Below are positions 8,294 to 18,098 of a DNA stretch of 64,000 bases, piece after piece. Source of the stretch: Beijerinckiaceae bacterium RH AL1 (lineage in GTDB: Bacteria > Pseudomonadota > Alphaproteobacteria > Rhizobiales > Beijerinckiaceae); the NCBI GenBank assembly GCA_901457705.2, contig LR590083.2, forward strand, positions 3,720,597-3,784,596, read 5' to 3'. Every line of letters starts with the position of its first letter. Position 1 is the first letter of the stretch. The notes beneath the pieces are model-generated. The model did no database searches. It was given only the letters and a program-made list of their open reading frames with translations, and was not told the DNA's origin. Made by a program: the position numbers and the translations under genes.

Positions 8294-9766
8294 CTACTCG
8301 GCAGGCGCTGCGCTCAGCGGCGCGATGCCGCCGCCCCCGCCGGCGTTGTAGTGGCGGACGAGCTCGTGCGCTTCCTCGTGCGTCGCGGCGGCGGGCGGGG
8401 AGCCCCACATCCTCAGGCCGTTCGGCTCGCGGATGATATAGATCGAGATGGCGCCGATGACGCCGGCGAACATCAGGTAGTAGGCCGGCCAGTTGAGGTC
8501 GCCGGTGGCCGCAACGAGCGAGCCGACGATGAACGAGGTGGTGCCGCAAAACAGCGAGACGGACACGTTGAAGGCGATCGACAGGCCGCCGGCGCGCAGG
8601 TTTGTCGGGAACAGGGACGGCAGCGTCGACGGCATCGTCGCCGAGAAGCAGATCAGGAGGCCGCCCATCATCATGAGGCCGAGGAACACGGCCGCCTCGT
8701 TCGGCATGCGGATGAGGGCGATCATCGGCAGCGCCAGGACGATGAGGCCGATCGAGCCGATCCACCCGAACGGCTTGCGGCCGAAGCGATCGGAGAACCT
8801 GCCGATGAAGGGGATGGTGAGCAGAGCGATCGCCATCACACTGATCTGCAGGACCTGCGAGGAGGTCGACGAGATGCCGCCGGCCTTCTGCATCGTCGGC
8901 ACCGTCTGCGTGACATAGGTCGGCATGTAGGCCGTCAACATGTAGTTGGTGACGTTCCAGGCGAGCACGAGGCCCATGCAGACGAGCAGGTAAGGCCACA
9001 GCACGAGGATGTCCTTGAACGTCTGGCCGGCGCGCATCTCCTTGTCGCGCGCCTCGGCTTCCTCCTCGAGCGCCGCGAAGGCCGGCGTCTCGGCGAGCTG
9101 CGTGCGCAGGTAGACGCCGACGAGGCCGAGCGGCAGCGCCATGAAGAACGGGATGCGCCAGCCCCAGGTGAGCAGCTGGCTCTCGGTCAGCGTGGTGTCG
9201 GCGACGGTGACGACGATCGCGCCGAGCAGGTAGCCGGTGAAGGTGCCGAACTCGAGCCAGCTGCCGAGGAAGCCGCGGCGCCGATCGGGCGCGTATTCGG
9301 CGATGAAGGTCATCGCGTTGCCGTACTCGCCGCCGGTGGAAAAGCCCTGGATCAGCCGCGCCAGCAGCAGCAGCAGCGGCGACAGGATGCCGATCGAGCT
9401 CTCGCTCGGGATGCAGCCGATGGCGAACGTGCCGGCGGCCATCATGATCATGGTGGCGGCCAAAACCTTGTTGCGGCCGACACGGTCGGCGAGCGGGCCG
9501 AAGAACATGCCGCCGATCGGGCGGATCAGGAAGGCGACCGCGAAGAGCCCGAAGGTCGCGATCTCGCCCATCGTGTGCGACAGGTTGGCGAAGAAGACCT
9601 TTTGCAGCGTCGGCTCGAAATAGGCGTAGACGCCGAAATCGTACCACTCCGTGATGTTGCCGATCGACGCGGCGGCGATGGCGCGCCGGATGACGGCGGG
9701 CTCGGTGACGATGCACTCCGAGACCGTCCACTCCTTGGTAGGTTCATCGACCGTCAGAATCGGCAT
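8294..9766 (-). CDS. MFS transporter, metabolite:H+ symporter (ProP/KgtP-like) group
   Basis: 490 residues, 12 predicted membrane segments. Motifs of the 2.A.1.6 group are visible: GNITEWYDFGVYAYF at TM1, the loop FGPLADRVGRNKVL, RLIQGFSTGGEYG in TM4, and a second-half copy GRFSDRFGRKPFG. Such proteins import osmolytes, dicarboxylates or sugars with protons; the substrate is not predictable. It is convergent with the hydrolase operon, and the same-strand beta-barrel gene lies 39 bp upstream, so the two may be an outer/inner-membrane uptake pair. Confidence 0.86.
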   Translation of the reverse strand: MPILTVDEPTKEWTVSECIVTEPAVIRRAIAAASIGNITEWYDFGVYAYFEPTLQKVFFANLSHTMGEIATFGLFAVAFLIRPIGGMFFGPLADRVGRNKVLAATMIMMAAGTFAIGCIPSESSIGILSPLLLLLARLIQGFSTGGEYGNAMTFIAEYAPDRRRGFLGSWLEFGTFTGYLLGAIVVTVADTTLTESQLLTWGWRIPFFMALPLGLVGVYLRTQLAETPAFAALEEEAEARDKEMRAGQTFKDILVLWPYLLVCMGLVLAWNVTNYMLTAYMPTYVTQTVPTMQKAGGISSTSSQVLQISVMAIALLTIPFIGRFSDRFGRKPFGWIGSIGLIVLALPMIALIRMPNEAAVFLGLMMMGGLLICFSATMPSTLPSLFPTNLRAGGLSIAFNVSVSLFCGTTSFIVGSLVAATGDLNWPAYYLMFAGVIGAISIYIIREPNGLRMWGSPPAAATHEEAHELVRHYNAGGGGGIAPLSAAPAE

Positions 9767-9805
9767 GGCGTACCCCTTTGCTGGTCGGACGAATTTCGAT
9801 GACGG

Positions 9806-11221
9806 CTAGAAGTAATAGCCGATGTTCACGATCACTTCGCTGCGCCACTTGTTGTCGCCGCCCTGCGCGAGCCCGCTCTCGAACTCGCCGGCGCCGACAT
9901 ACGGATCGTTCTTGCCGAAAATGCCTTCGGTATAGATCAAGAGCTTCGGATCGCGCTTGTAGGTCCAGGCCGCGCCGAGGATGTAGCGCTGCGTGTCGCG
10001 GAAGGCGGGATTGTCCTTGTAGTAGGCGTCGTAGTCGACGTAGGGCATCACGTTGAAGGGCCCGATGCCGCCCGGCAGCTTGTAGTTGAGCTCGGTGGTC
10101 AGCACGTTGCCGTGCGTCGCCATGTTGTAGGATGAATCAAAGCCGCCGATGCTGATGAAGTCGTTGCTGATCGGGTTCTTCGCGTAGATGTCCTGGCGCA
10201 CGACGACGACGCGCAGGTCCCACGGGCCATAGGTCGCATCGAGGTGGGCGCCTTCGTTCTGCTTGAAACCATCGAGGCCGGTGTTGAAGTTGGCGACCGT
10301 CGAGTGCCAGACGTCGGCGCCCGCCACGAGCGACATCTTGGCGTTCTTCACGAAGTAATACTCGGCGCGCCCGACGATTATGTTGCGCTCGGCATTGCTC
10401 GATCCGTTGGGCGTCGCCGTGTCCGCGGAGACGATCGCCGTCGAGTAGCGGGCGCTGTCCCTGCTGACGCCGAAACCGTTGGGATTGGCGGTGGGGTAGA
10501 AGGCGAGCTGAAAGTCGTACCGCTCCTCGTCGTGCGAGTACTTGATGCCCGGCGCGTAGACCTCCTCGATCCCCATCGTGAAGGCGAGCGATTCGATGAA
10601 GCTCGATCCGTAATATGGCACGAGACCAAACGGCGCCTGGTTGAGGCCGCCGGTGAGCGAGTCGTGCGGCGTCAGCTTGTAGCCGATGTAGCCCCACATC
10701 GGAAAGCTGACCTCGCCGGGATAGTCCTTGTAGCCGCTGTTGCCGCTGTAGATGAAGCTGCCGCCGTAGAAGCGATACTGCATCGAGCCGAAGAAGGTGG
10801 TCGAATCGTAGGCGATCTTCGGGCCGGCGGTATCGTAGGAGAAATGGTTTGTCGTGCGGGGATTGCCGTAGGCGTTCACTTCGTTGAAGCGCGCATCGTA
10901 GCGAAAGCGCAGAAGGCCGCCGACAGTCAGCGTGCCGTCGCCGATGACGAAGGTGGGGATCGGCGGGAACAGCGGCGCCCTGCCCGTCGTCGGCAGCGGC
11001 TGGTTCTCGATCTGGCTCGACGGCGAGTTGGCGTCGTTGGTCGACTGACCTTGGCTCGACGAGTCGACGCCGAGCGCTGTCTGCGCGAAGGCGCTCTGCA
11101 CATCGGCCGTGACGGCAAAAGCCCCGCCGAGGAGAAGGGCGCCTAGGAGGCCCTTGTCGCATCCGCTCGACCCGCGCCACCGCACGAACGTCGCCTTGCA
11201 AACGAAGCGGAAACGACCCAT
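9806..11221 (-). CDS. Outer-membrane beta-barrel/porin-like protein
   Basis: 471 residues with a signal peptide (hydrophobic LLGALLLGGAFAV, cleavage near SAFAQ). Many alternating hydrophobic/aromatic strands follow, and the chain ends in IVNIGYYF, the terminal aromatic typical of OMPs recognised by the BAM complex. No specific family motif was recognised beyond beta-barrel character. It is the upstream neighbour of the MFS symporter on the same strand, consistent with a substrate-uptake pair. Confidence 0.75.
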   Translation of the reverse strand: MGRFRFVCKATFVRWRGSSGCDKGLLGALLLGGAFAVTADVQSAFAQTALGVDSSSQGQSTNDANSPSSQIENQPLPTTGRAPLFPPIPTFVIGDGTLTVGGLLRFRYDARFNEVNAYGNPRTTNHFSYDTAGPKIAYDSTTFFGSMQYRFYGGSFIYSGNSGYKDYPGEVSFPMWGYIGYKLTPHDSLTGGLNQAPFGLVPYYGSSFIESLAFTMGIEEVYAPGIKYSHDEERYDFQLAFYPTANPNGFGVSRDSARYSTAIVSADTATPNGSSNAERNIIVGRAEYYFVKNAKMSLVAGADVWHSTVANFNTGLDGFKQNEGAHLDATYGPWDLRVVVVRQDIYAKNPISNDFISIGGFDSSYNMATHGNVLTTELNYKLPGGIGPFNVMPYVDYDAYYKDNPAFRDTQRYILGAAWTYKRDPKLLIYTEGIFGKNDPYVGAGEFESGLAQGGDNKWRSEVIVNIGYYF

Positions 11222-11501
11222 CAGACCTCCCGCTTATTGTGCGAGACGAGGACAATCCATCCTGTTTAGTCGAGCGGCGCGGGCCGGCTTGTACAATTAC
11301 GACGGTATTTTGAATACATACGACATGCAGGCTCAATCGGCGCTAAGCGTGCTCTTTTTGCACTGCAGTAGATCGGTCGCACGAAATAAAGCCGTTTGCA
11401 GTGCAACATGATTATTTGGAATGCGGAGCTGGTCAAGCCTTCGGCAGAGACAGGCAACGTAGCCTAGGTAGAGAAATGGGGCGGGAGGCTTAGCCGCCGA
11501 A
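11222..11501 (+). other. Intergenic region upstream of the porin-like gene
   Basis: 280 bp, more AT-rich than its surroundings, expected to hold the porin promoter on the minus strand. No confident promoter elements, operators or genes were identified. Confidence 0.4.
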
Positions 11502-11575
11502 TGGCTGGGGGACCTGGATTCGAACCAAGATTAACGGAGTCAGAGTCCGCTGTTCTACCGTTGAACTATCCCCCA
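11502..11575 (-). tRNA. tRNA-Gln (anticodon CTG)
   Basis: A 74-nt cloverleaf on the minus strand starting TGGGGGATAGTTCAACGG, with anticodon loop CTCTGAC (anticodon CTG, Gln codon CAG), T-arm GGTTCGAATCC and encoded CCA. No duplicated tRNA end was found nearby, so there is no sign that an element sits in it. Confidence 0.95.
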
Positions 11576-11808
11576 AGCAGAGCTTGGCCGGTGAGCGTCC
11601 GACGATGTTCGGGAAATCGTCATCGGCTGGAGCCGTATGCCAGCAGGGCTTGCAGAAGGCTCTGCAGGCTTGCTCGCGGCCCGCTCTCATACGCAGATCG
11701 CCCCCTCCGATCAAGCGCCTTGGAAGCCGGCTGCCGCATCAGCGTCCACCCACGTGACGCTGGCCCGCGTGCCACGGCAAATCCTTCAGCGTCCATGGCA
11801 TCGAAAAC

Positions 11809-12951
11809 CTATCGCTCCATCCGGGATCCCCTATGCGCGACCCGACCGAGCAGATCTTCGGCAAAGTCGGTCCACGTGCGCAGGGGCCGGTCGATGGCGT
11901 CCGCGACCAGCTGGTCGATCCACCGGGGCTCCAGCGTCAGACGTGTCAGTGCAGCGACGATGGCGTCCTCGTCCGACATGTCGAGGAGCGCGGTCCCGCC
12001 GCCCGGCGCAATCTCGGCCATGGACGAGCCGTCATGGCAAAGGCAGGGACGGCCGAGCCAGAGGCTCTCGAGGATCGGCAGCCCAAAACCCTCTTCCAGC
12101 GACGGGTAGATGCTGGCGTGACAGCCGGCGTAGAGCGCGACGAGGTCGGCGTCGGCGATGGTGCCGCGCACCCGGACCATCGGAAGCGTCGCGGCGAGCG
12201 ACAGCACCGTTTTGTCGTGGGTGCAAAATCCGGCGCGGCGTCCGACGAGGTCGAGCGAGATGGCGTGCCCGTCTGCGCAGGCGCGACCCAAGGCTCTCAG
12301 GAGGCGTGCGATGTTTTTGCGCGGCTCCCAGGACGAAAAGGTGACGAGCGTGAGCGGATCTCCGGGATCGCGCCGCGGTGGCGGATCGCGGCGGCGTGGA
12401 GCCGACGCCATCTCCGCGGGCAGAGGCACGATCTCGACGGGCGGGGCGGGAAGGCCTTCGGCGGCGAGGAAATCGCGCAGGTCTGCGGCGACATGGCTTG
12501 TCGTCGTCAGCACGAGGTCGGCTCGCGCAAGCTGCCGAAAATAGCGGCGGTAGGTCACCACCGCCTCCGGCGGATAGTCGGCGGCACGCTTCATCGGGAT
12601 GAGATCGTGAACGAAGCTGACGGTATAGAAGCCGTAGGCACGCCCGAGCAGCACAGGATCGAGGCCGGCACCGATGAGCGACCAGGCGATCTCAGGCACG
12701 AGGAAGATCGCTTGGTTCCAAACGATCGTGTCGAGCGGCTGGCCCTCGGGCTCATGCTTCGTCGGAAGCGAGACGACCTGCCGCGATCGCGCATCCCAGC
12801 CGACCGGCACGACCTCGGCGCCACATTGCGAGAGCGTGCGCGCGAGCCCTCGCACCACGCGCTCGATACCGGTCTCGAATGGTCGCTGGGCGGTCTCCTG
12901 GCACCAGTAGAAGATCGTGAGGGAACCTTCGGCCAAGCGGACCTCGTCCAA
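11809..12951 (-). CDS. Glycosyltransferase, GT4-type (group 1) family
   Basis: 380 residues. The C-terminal Rossmann half carries the group-1 hallmarks: LVTFSSWEPRKNIARLLRAL at its start and the retaining EX7E motif in YPSLEEGFGLPILESLWLG. The N-terminal half has GIERVVRGLARTL. It probably transfers a nucleotide-sugar-derived residue to a surface glycan. Nearby ugd and rfbCBDA supply UDP-glucuronate and dTDP-rhamnose, consistent with a polysaccharide locus, but donor and acceptor are unknown. Confidence 0.83.
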   Translation of the reverse strand: MDEVRLAEGSLTIFYWCQETAQRPFETGIERVVRGLARTLSQCGAEVVPVGWDARSRQVVSLPTKHEPEGQPLDTIVWNQAIFLVPEIAWSLIGAGLDPVLLGRAYGFYTVSFVHDLIPMKRAADYPPEAVVTYRRYFRQLARADLVLTTTSHVAADLRDFLAAEGLPAPPVEIVPLPAEMASAPRRRDPPPRRDPGDPLTLVTFSSWEPRKNIARLLRALGRACADGHAISLDLVGRRAGFCTHDKTVLSLAATLPMVRVRGTIADADLVALYAGCHASIYPSLEEGFGLPILESLWLGRPCLCHDGSSMAEIAPGGGTALLDMSDEDAIVAALTRLTLEPRWIDQLVADAIDRPLRTWTDFAEDLLGRVAHRGSRMER

Positions 12952-13430
12952 ACGGTCGCGGTGCGGACACCGCTTCCGGATGGCTCAGGCGACCATGACC
13001 TGGAAGGGGCGCGGCGTCGCCGTCACGGGTGCCAGCCACCGCGGGATCGGAAGACCGGCAAGCTCTAGACGCATATAGAAGCCATGCGCGCAACCCTCCC
13101 ACAGCTCGGCCGGCAGCCGTCCGACTAGGCTTCTCGACAAACTCAAGCGCATCCTGCGCCCGGGCCCATGGCTGTCATCCTTCGATGGGTGCGCCTTTCT
13201 GAGGGAGAAGAGCCCATAGGACGATCCATCCTTTGAACCCACGCAAGCCATCGCCTTTTGGTCTTGATTATTACTAGTTTGGAGAGACAAACCGACCCGC
13301 ATTTGGCTGTCGCCCGATGGCCGCCCGACACGCCGCTCCGGCATCGTCCGGCAGGGTTCACGCGATCTCGACTTGCACTCGCGGCGTCGAAGGCGCACCT
13401 CCCGGTCAGCCCCTCCAACACCGATCCTGC
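12952..13430 (+). other. Intergenic region without a convincing gene
   Basis: 479 bp between the divergent glycosyltransferase and DHA2 transporter genes. A minus-strand open frame (12985-13398) exists but shows no recognisable domain and has biased Arg/Ser-rich composition in its first half, so I do not call it. Promoters for both flanking genes are expected here but none is clear. Confidence 0.4.
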
Positions 13431-14867
13431 TTGCCCCGCTACGCCCTCACCGCCCTCATCGTCGCCTGCGCCCTCCTCATGGAGAATCTCGACGGCACGG
13501 TCATTTCGACCTCGCTGCCGGCGATTGCGCGCGACCTCAACGAGAGCCCGATCGCGCTCAAGCTGGCGCTCACCTCCTACCTGATCGCCCTGGCGGTGCT
13601 GATTCCGGCGTCCGGCTGGATGGCCGACCGGTTCGGCACGCGGATCGTGTTTCGCGCGGCGATCGTCGTGTTCACCTGCGGCTCGATCCTGTGCGGCCTG
13701 TCGAGCTCGCTGCCAGGCTTCGTCGCTGCCCGGATCGTCCAGGGCGCGGGCGGCGCGATGATGGTGCCGGTCGGCCGCCTCCTGCTGCTGCGCACCGTCG
13801 AGCGGCACAACCTCGTGCGGGCGCTGGCCTACCTGACGATCCCCGCCCTGCTCGGCCCGATGCTCGGGCCGCCGGTCGGCGGCTTCATCACGACCTTCTT
13901 CCACTGGCGCTACATCTTCTGGATCAACGTGCCGATCGGCATTCTCGGTGTCACGCTGGTCACTCTCTACATCGAGAACATCCGCAGCGACGACACACCG
14001 CCGATGGACTGGACCGGCTTCGTGCTGTCGGGCGCCGGCCTTGCCTCGCTGGTGTTCGGGCTGACCGTCGCGGGTCGCGCCCTGGTGCCGGCCTGGGTCG
14101 TCGCGGCGCTCGTCGGGGGCGGCGCGGCGCTGGTCGCGCTCTACGTGCGCCATGCCCGCCGCGTTCCGGCGCCGATCCTCGATCTCTCGCTGCTCGAGGT
14201 GCGCACCTTCCTGGTCAGCGTCACCGGCGGCTCGCTGTTTCGCATCGGCGTCGGCGCGGTGCCGCTGCTGCTGCCGCTGATGCTGCAGATCGGCTTCGGC
14301 ATGACCCCGCTGCAGTCCGGCCTCACGACCTTCGTCGCGGCAGCCGGCGCCATGGCGATGAAGGCGACAGCCTCGCCGATCCTCGATCGGTTCGGCTTCA
14401 AGCGGGTCCTCGTCGTCAACGCGCTGATCGGGACCTGCTTCATCGGCCTCAACGCCGCCTACTCGCCGGCGACGCCGACGGCGCTGCTGCTCGGCCTTCT
14501 GCTCGTCGGCGGCTACTTTCGCTCGCTGCAGTTCACCGGCATCAATGCGATCGCCTATGCCGACATGGGGCCGGAGCGGATGAGCAAGGCCGTCGCCTTC
14601 GCCTCCGTGGCGCAGCAATTGTCGCTGTCGGTCGGTGTCGCCGTGGGCGCCGGCGTGGTCCAGGCGATGCAGGCCCACCGCGGCGGCCCGCTCGAGCTCG
14701 CCGACTTCCACGCGGCCTTCCTCGTCGTGGCCGCGTTCTCCGCCCTGTCGGTTCTGGTCTTCCTGCAATTGCCCGCGAATGCCGGCGCCTCGCTGGCGAG
14801 CCGGCCGGAGAAGGGCGCCGCGGCCCGCGGCGTCGCCGAGGCGCGGCCGAACTCGGCGCTCGGCTGA
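13431..14867 (+). CDS. MFS drug/proton antiporter, DHA2 (EmrB/QacA-like) family
   Basis: About 478 residues from a TTG start at 13431 (LPRYALTALIVACALLMENLDGTV); an ATG at 13317 would add 38 hydrophilic residues. About 14 membrane segments. Family motifs: LDGTVISTSLPAIARDL in TM1 (motif D1), GWMADRFGTRIVF (motif A), RIVQGAGGAMMVPVGR in TM4, and LLGPMLGPPVGGFI (motif C of antiporters). It likely exports a toxic or signalling small molecule. It converges on ugd with one base between the stop codons. Confidence 0.86.
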   Translation: MPRYALTALIVACALLMENLDGTVISTSLPAIARDLNESPIALKLALTSYLIALAVLIPASGWMADRFGTRIVFRAAIVVFTCGSILCGLSSSLPGFVAARIVQGAGGAMMVPVGRLLLLRTVERHNLVRALAYLTIPALLGPMLGPPVGGFITTFFHWRYIFWINVPIGILGVTLVTLYIENIRSDDTPPMDWTGFVLSGAGLASLVFGLTVAGRALVPAWVVAALVGGGAALVALYVRHARRVPAPILDLSLLEVRTFLVSVTGGSLFRIGVGAVPLLLPLMLQIGFGMTPLQSGLTTFVAAAGAMAMKATASPILDRFGFKRVLVVNALIGTCFIGLNAAYSPATPTALLLGLLLVGGYFRSLQFTGINAIAYADMGPERMSKAVAFASVAQQLSLSVGVAVGAGVVQAMQAHRGGPLELADFHAAFLVVAAFSALSVLVFLQLPANAGASLASRPEKGAAARGVAEARPNSALG

Positions 14868-14868
14868 G

Positions 14869-16170
14869 TTACCGCCCGATGCTCGAGTAGTGCATGCCGA
14901 TTTGCCGCGTCTCGCCGATGGTGTAGATGTTGCGCAGGTCGACGAGGATCGGCGCCTTGAGCAGGCTCTTCAGGCGGCCGAGGTCGAGGGCGCGGAACTC
15001 GTCCCACTCGGTGAGGATCGCCACCGCATCGGCTCCCTCGACGCAGGCATAGGCCGAATCGGCGAAGGTCATGTCGGGCAGCAGCTGGCGCGCCTGCCCC
15101 ATCGCCTCGGGATCGTAGCCGCGCACGCTCGCGCCGCCGTCGAGGAGCGCGGTGACGATGGCAAGTGCCGGCGCCTCGCGCATGTCGTCGGTGTTGGGCT
15201 TGAAGGCAAGGCCGAGGATGGCGATCGTCTTGCCGCGCACCGAGCCGCCGCAGGCGGCGATGATCTTGCGCCCCATCGCCCGCTTGCGCTGGTCGTTGAC
15301 CGAGACCACCGTCTCGACGATGCGCAGCGGCGCCTCGTGGTCCTGCCCGGTCTTGACCAGCGCCAGCGTGTCCTTGGGGAAGCACGAGCCGCCGTAGCCG
15401 GGGCCCGGATGCAGGAACTTCGGCCCGATGCGCTTGTCGAGGCCGATGCCGCGGGCGACGTCCTGCACGTCGGCGCCGGTCTTCTCGCAGAGGTCGGCGA
15501 TCTCGTTGATGAAGGTGATCTTCACCGCCAGGAAGGCGTTCGACGCGTACTTGATCAGCTCCGACGTCCGCCGCGCGACGAAGACGATCGGCAGGTTGTT
15601 CAGCGTCAGGGGCCTGTAGACGGCCGCCATCACGAGCTTGGCGTGCTCGCCGGTGCAGCCGACGACGATGCGGTCGGGCCGCTTGAAGTCGCCGATCGCC
15701 GCGCCCTCGCGGAGGAACTCGGGGTTCGAGACGACGTCGATCTGCAGGTCCGGCCGCGTCTCGCGGCAGATGCGCTCGACCTCGTCGCCGGTCCCGACCG
15801 GCACGGTCGACTTGGTGACCACGACGAGCGGCCCGGTGGCGGCACGCGCCACCTCGGCGGCGGCGGCATAGACGTAGGAGAGGTCGGCGTGCCCGTCGCC
15901 GCGCCGCGACGGCGTGCCGACGGCGATGAAGGCGACCTCCGCCCCGGCGATCGCCGTCGCGAGGTCGGTGGTGAAGGCGAGGCGACGGTCGCGGACGTTG
16001 CGGTCGACCAGCTCCTTGAGCCCGGGCTCGTAGATCGGCATGATCCCGTCGTCGAGGGCGGCGATCTTCTTCGCGTCGCTGTCGACGCAGACGACGTCAT
16101 GTCCGAAGTCGGCGAAGCAGGCTCCCGAGACGAGCCCGACATAGCCGGAGCCGATCATGGCAATGCGCAA
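14869..16170 (-). CDS. ugd: UDP-glucose 6-dehydrogenase
   Basis: 433 residues. Oxidises UDP-glucose to UDP-glucuronate with two NAD+. N-terminal dinucleotide site MIGSGYVGLVSGACFADFGH, TKSTVPVGTGD, the central YASNAFLAVKITFINEI region and the catalytic-Cys motif GYGGSCFPKDTLAL are all intact, with the C-terminal UDP-binding domain following. The start is TTG at 16170 with AGGAGA about 8-10 nt upstream. It lies divergently from the rhamnose operon, so UDP-GlcA and dTDP-Rha may feed the same surface polysaccharide. Confidence 0.96.
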   Translation of the reverse strand: MRIAMIGSGYVGLVSGACFADFGHDVVCVDSDAKKIAALDDGIMPIYEPGLKELVDRNVRDRRLAFTTDLATAIAGAEVAFIAVGTPSRRGDGHADLSYVYAAAAEVARAATGPLVVVTKSTVPVGTGDEVERICRETRPDLQIDVVSNPEFLREGAAIGDFKRPDRIVVGCTGEHAKLVMAAVYRPLTLNNLPIVFVARRTSELIKYASNAFLAVKITFINEIADLCEKTGADVQDVARGIGLDKRIGPKFLHPGPGYGGSCFPKDTLALVKTGQDHEAPLRIVETVVSVNDQRKRAMGRKIIAACGGSVRGKTIAILGLAFKPNTDDMREAPALAIVTALLDGGASVRGYDPEAMGQARQLLPDMTFADSAYACVEGADAVAILTEWDEFRALDLGRLKSLLKAPILVDLRNIYTIGETRQIGMHYSSIGR

Positions 16171-16478
16171 AGGACGTCGTCTCCTGTCATTGGGCGCGGG
16201 CGCGCCGGAGCGCCGGCCATAGCTGGCCGCCCGTGGGATCGTACACCTTCAGCCGAGCTTCAAGTCTTTGTTTCGACAGAACGACTACAATTCCTTGACG
16301 TTTCGGTCGCGGGCGGAGGCGAGGCCATCGTCGATGCGCCAGGCCTTGCGCGAGGGGCACGCGCCCGCCGGCACGCGCCCTCCAGGGTGCTTGGACTTGA
16401 CCTGACAGCCTCTTCGGCTAATGGGCGCAGGCTCGCACGCTTGGGCATCCCATGTCTTGAGTCCTTCGAGGAGAGCGC
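16171..16478 (+). other. Divergent intergenic region ugd / rfbC
   Basis: 308 bp between the divergent ugd and rfbC genes. It should hold promoters for both. TTGACG near 16296 is a possible -35 for rfbC, but no good -10 at standard spacing was found. Ribosome-binding sites are clear on both sides (AGGAGA for ugd, GAGGAGAG for rfbC). No gene seen. Confidence 0.4.
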
Positions 16479-17042
16479 ATGCCGCTTCGCGTTTCGGCGC
16501 TATCGATCCCCGACGTGCTGCGTCTCGAGCCACAACGCTTCGATGACAGCCGCGGGTACTTCGTCGAGACCTACTCCAAGCGGACCTTCGACCTGCCGGT
16601 CGACCTCTTCGTGCAGGACAACGAGGCGCTTTCGACGCAACGCGGCACGTTGCGCGGCCTGCACTTCCAGCTGGCACCGTCGCCGCAGGCGAAGCTCGTG
16701 CGGGTCATCAAGGGCTCGGTCTTCGACGTCGCGGTCGACCTGCGCGAGGGCAGCGCCACCTACGGCCGGTGGTGCGGCGCGACGCTGACCGCCGCAGAGG
16801 GGATGCAGCTCTTCATCCCGCGCGGCTTCGCGCATGCCTACTGCACGCTCGAGCCCGACACGCTCTTCGCCTACAAGGTCGACGGCTACTACGACAAGGC
16901 GGCCGAGAGCGGCATCCGCTTCGATGATCCCGACATCGGCATCGAATGGCCCATTTCTCATGCCGAGATAAAGGTTTCGGAGAAGGACGTCGCCTTGCCC
17001 TACCTGCGCGATGCCGCAACGCCGTTCAGGTTCGGGAGCTGA
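16479..17042 (+). CDS. rfbC: dTDP-4-dehydrorhamnose 3,5-epimerase
   Basis: 187 residues, cupin fold. RmlC motifs: FDDSRGYFVETYSKR, DNEALSTQRGTLRGLHFQ (catalytic His), and FIPRGFAHAYCTLEPDTLFAYK. It epimerises C3 and C5 of dTDP-4-keto-6-deoxyglucose in dTDP-L-rhamnose synthesis. GAGGAGAG precedes the ATG. First gene of rfbC-B-D-A; rfbB starts 3 nt after its stop. Confidence 0.95.
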   Translation: MPLRVSALSIPDVLRLEPQRFDDSRGYFVETYSKRTFDLPVDLFVQDNEALSTQRGTLRGLHFQLAPSPQAKLVRVIKGSVFDVAVDLREGSATYGRWCGATLTAAEGMQLFIPRGFAHAYCTLEPDTLFAYKVDGYYDKAAESGIRFDDPDIGIEWPISHAEIKVSEKDVALPYLRDAATPFRFGS

Positions 17043-17045
17043 TTG

Positions 17046-18098
17046 ATGCGCTTCGTTGTCACCGGCGGTGCCGGCTTCATCGGGTCGGCGGTGGTGCGCC
17101 ACCTCATCGCCGACACCACACACGAGGTCCTCTGCCTCGACAAGCTCACCTACGCCGGCAACCTCGACAACCTCGCGTCCGTCGCTGGCGATCCGCGTTA
17201 CGCCTTCGCACAGGTCGACATCTGCGACGCCAAGGCGGTGCGCGCGACATTCGCGAAGTTTCGGCCGGACATCGTGATGCACCTTGCCGCCGAAAGCCAC
17301 GTCGATCGCTCGATCGACGGCCCGGCCGCCTTCATCGAGACCAACGTCATCGGCACCTTCGTGCTGCTCGAGGCGGCGCGGCAGCACTGGGCGGCGCTCG
17401 ACCAAGAGGCGAAGGCGCGCTTCCGCTTCCACCACATCTCGACGGACGAGGTCTTCGGCTCCCTCGGGCCGGACGATTTCTTCCGCGAGGAGAGCCCGTA
17501 CCAGCCGAACTCGCCCTACTCGGCGTCGAAGGCCGGCTCAGACCACCTCGTGCGCGCCTGGCACCACACCTACGGCCTGCCGACGGTCGCCTCGAACTGC
17601 TCCAACAACTACGGGCCCTACCACTTCCCCGAGAAGCTGATCCCGCTCGTCATCCTCAATGCGCTGGAGGGCAAGCCGATCCCCGTCTACGGCGCCGGCG
17701 ACAACATCCGCGACTGGCTCTACGTCGAGGACCACGCGCGCGCGCTCGTGACGATCGCCATGAAGGGGGCACTCGGCGAGAGCTACAACGTCGGCGGCTG
17801 GAACGAGCGCAAGAACATCGAGGTCGTGCGCGCGATCTGCGCGCTGGTCGACGAGATGGCGCCCGACGCATCGGGTCCGCGCGACAGGCTCATCACCTTC
17901 GTCACGGACCGCCCAGGGCACGATCGGCGCTACGCCATCGACGCGACCAAGATCAAGCGCGAGCTCGGCTGGGTGCCGCAGGAGACGTTCGAGACGGGCC
18001 TGCGCAAGACGGTGGCCTGGTATCTCGACAATCCCGACTGGTGGCGGCGCATCCGTTCCGGCGTGTACCAGGGCCAGCGCCTCGGCGTGGCCTCTTGA
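17046..18098 (+). CDS. rfbB: dTDP-glucose 4,6-dehydratase
   Basis: 350 residues, extended SDR. Signatures: [17 protein letters not shown] (NAD-binding), [25 protein letters not shown], and the catalytic YxxxK as [20 protein letters not shown]; then [13 protein letters not shown] and [16 protein letters not shown]. It converts dTDP-glucose to dTDP-4-keto-6-deoxyglucose. The ATG at 17046 is preferred over TTG 17043. Second gene of the operon; its stop overlaps the rfbD start. Confidence 0.96.
   Translation: MRFVVTGGAGFIGSAVVRHLIADTTHEVLCLDKLTYAGNLDNLASVAGDPRYAFAQVDICDAKAVRATFAKFRPDIVMHLAAESHVDRSIDGPAAFIETNVIGTFVLLEAARQHWAALDQEAKARFRFHHISTDEVFGSLGPDDFFREESPYQPNSPYSASKAGSDHLVRAWHHTYGLPTVASNCSNNYGPYHFPEKLIPLVILNALEGKPIPVYGAGDNIRDWLYVEDHARALVTIAMKGALGESYNVGGWNERKNIEVVRAICALVDEMAPDASGPRDRLITFVTDRPGHDRRYAIDATKIKRELGWVPQETFETGLRKTVAWYLDNPDWWRRIRSGVYQGQRLGVAS

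Noticed and set aside
12985-13398. Minus-strand 137-codon frame upstream of the glycosyltransferase
   Set aside because: No domain, biased composition, no ribosome-binding site; not supported as a gene.
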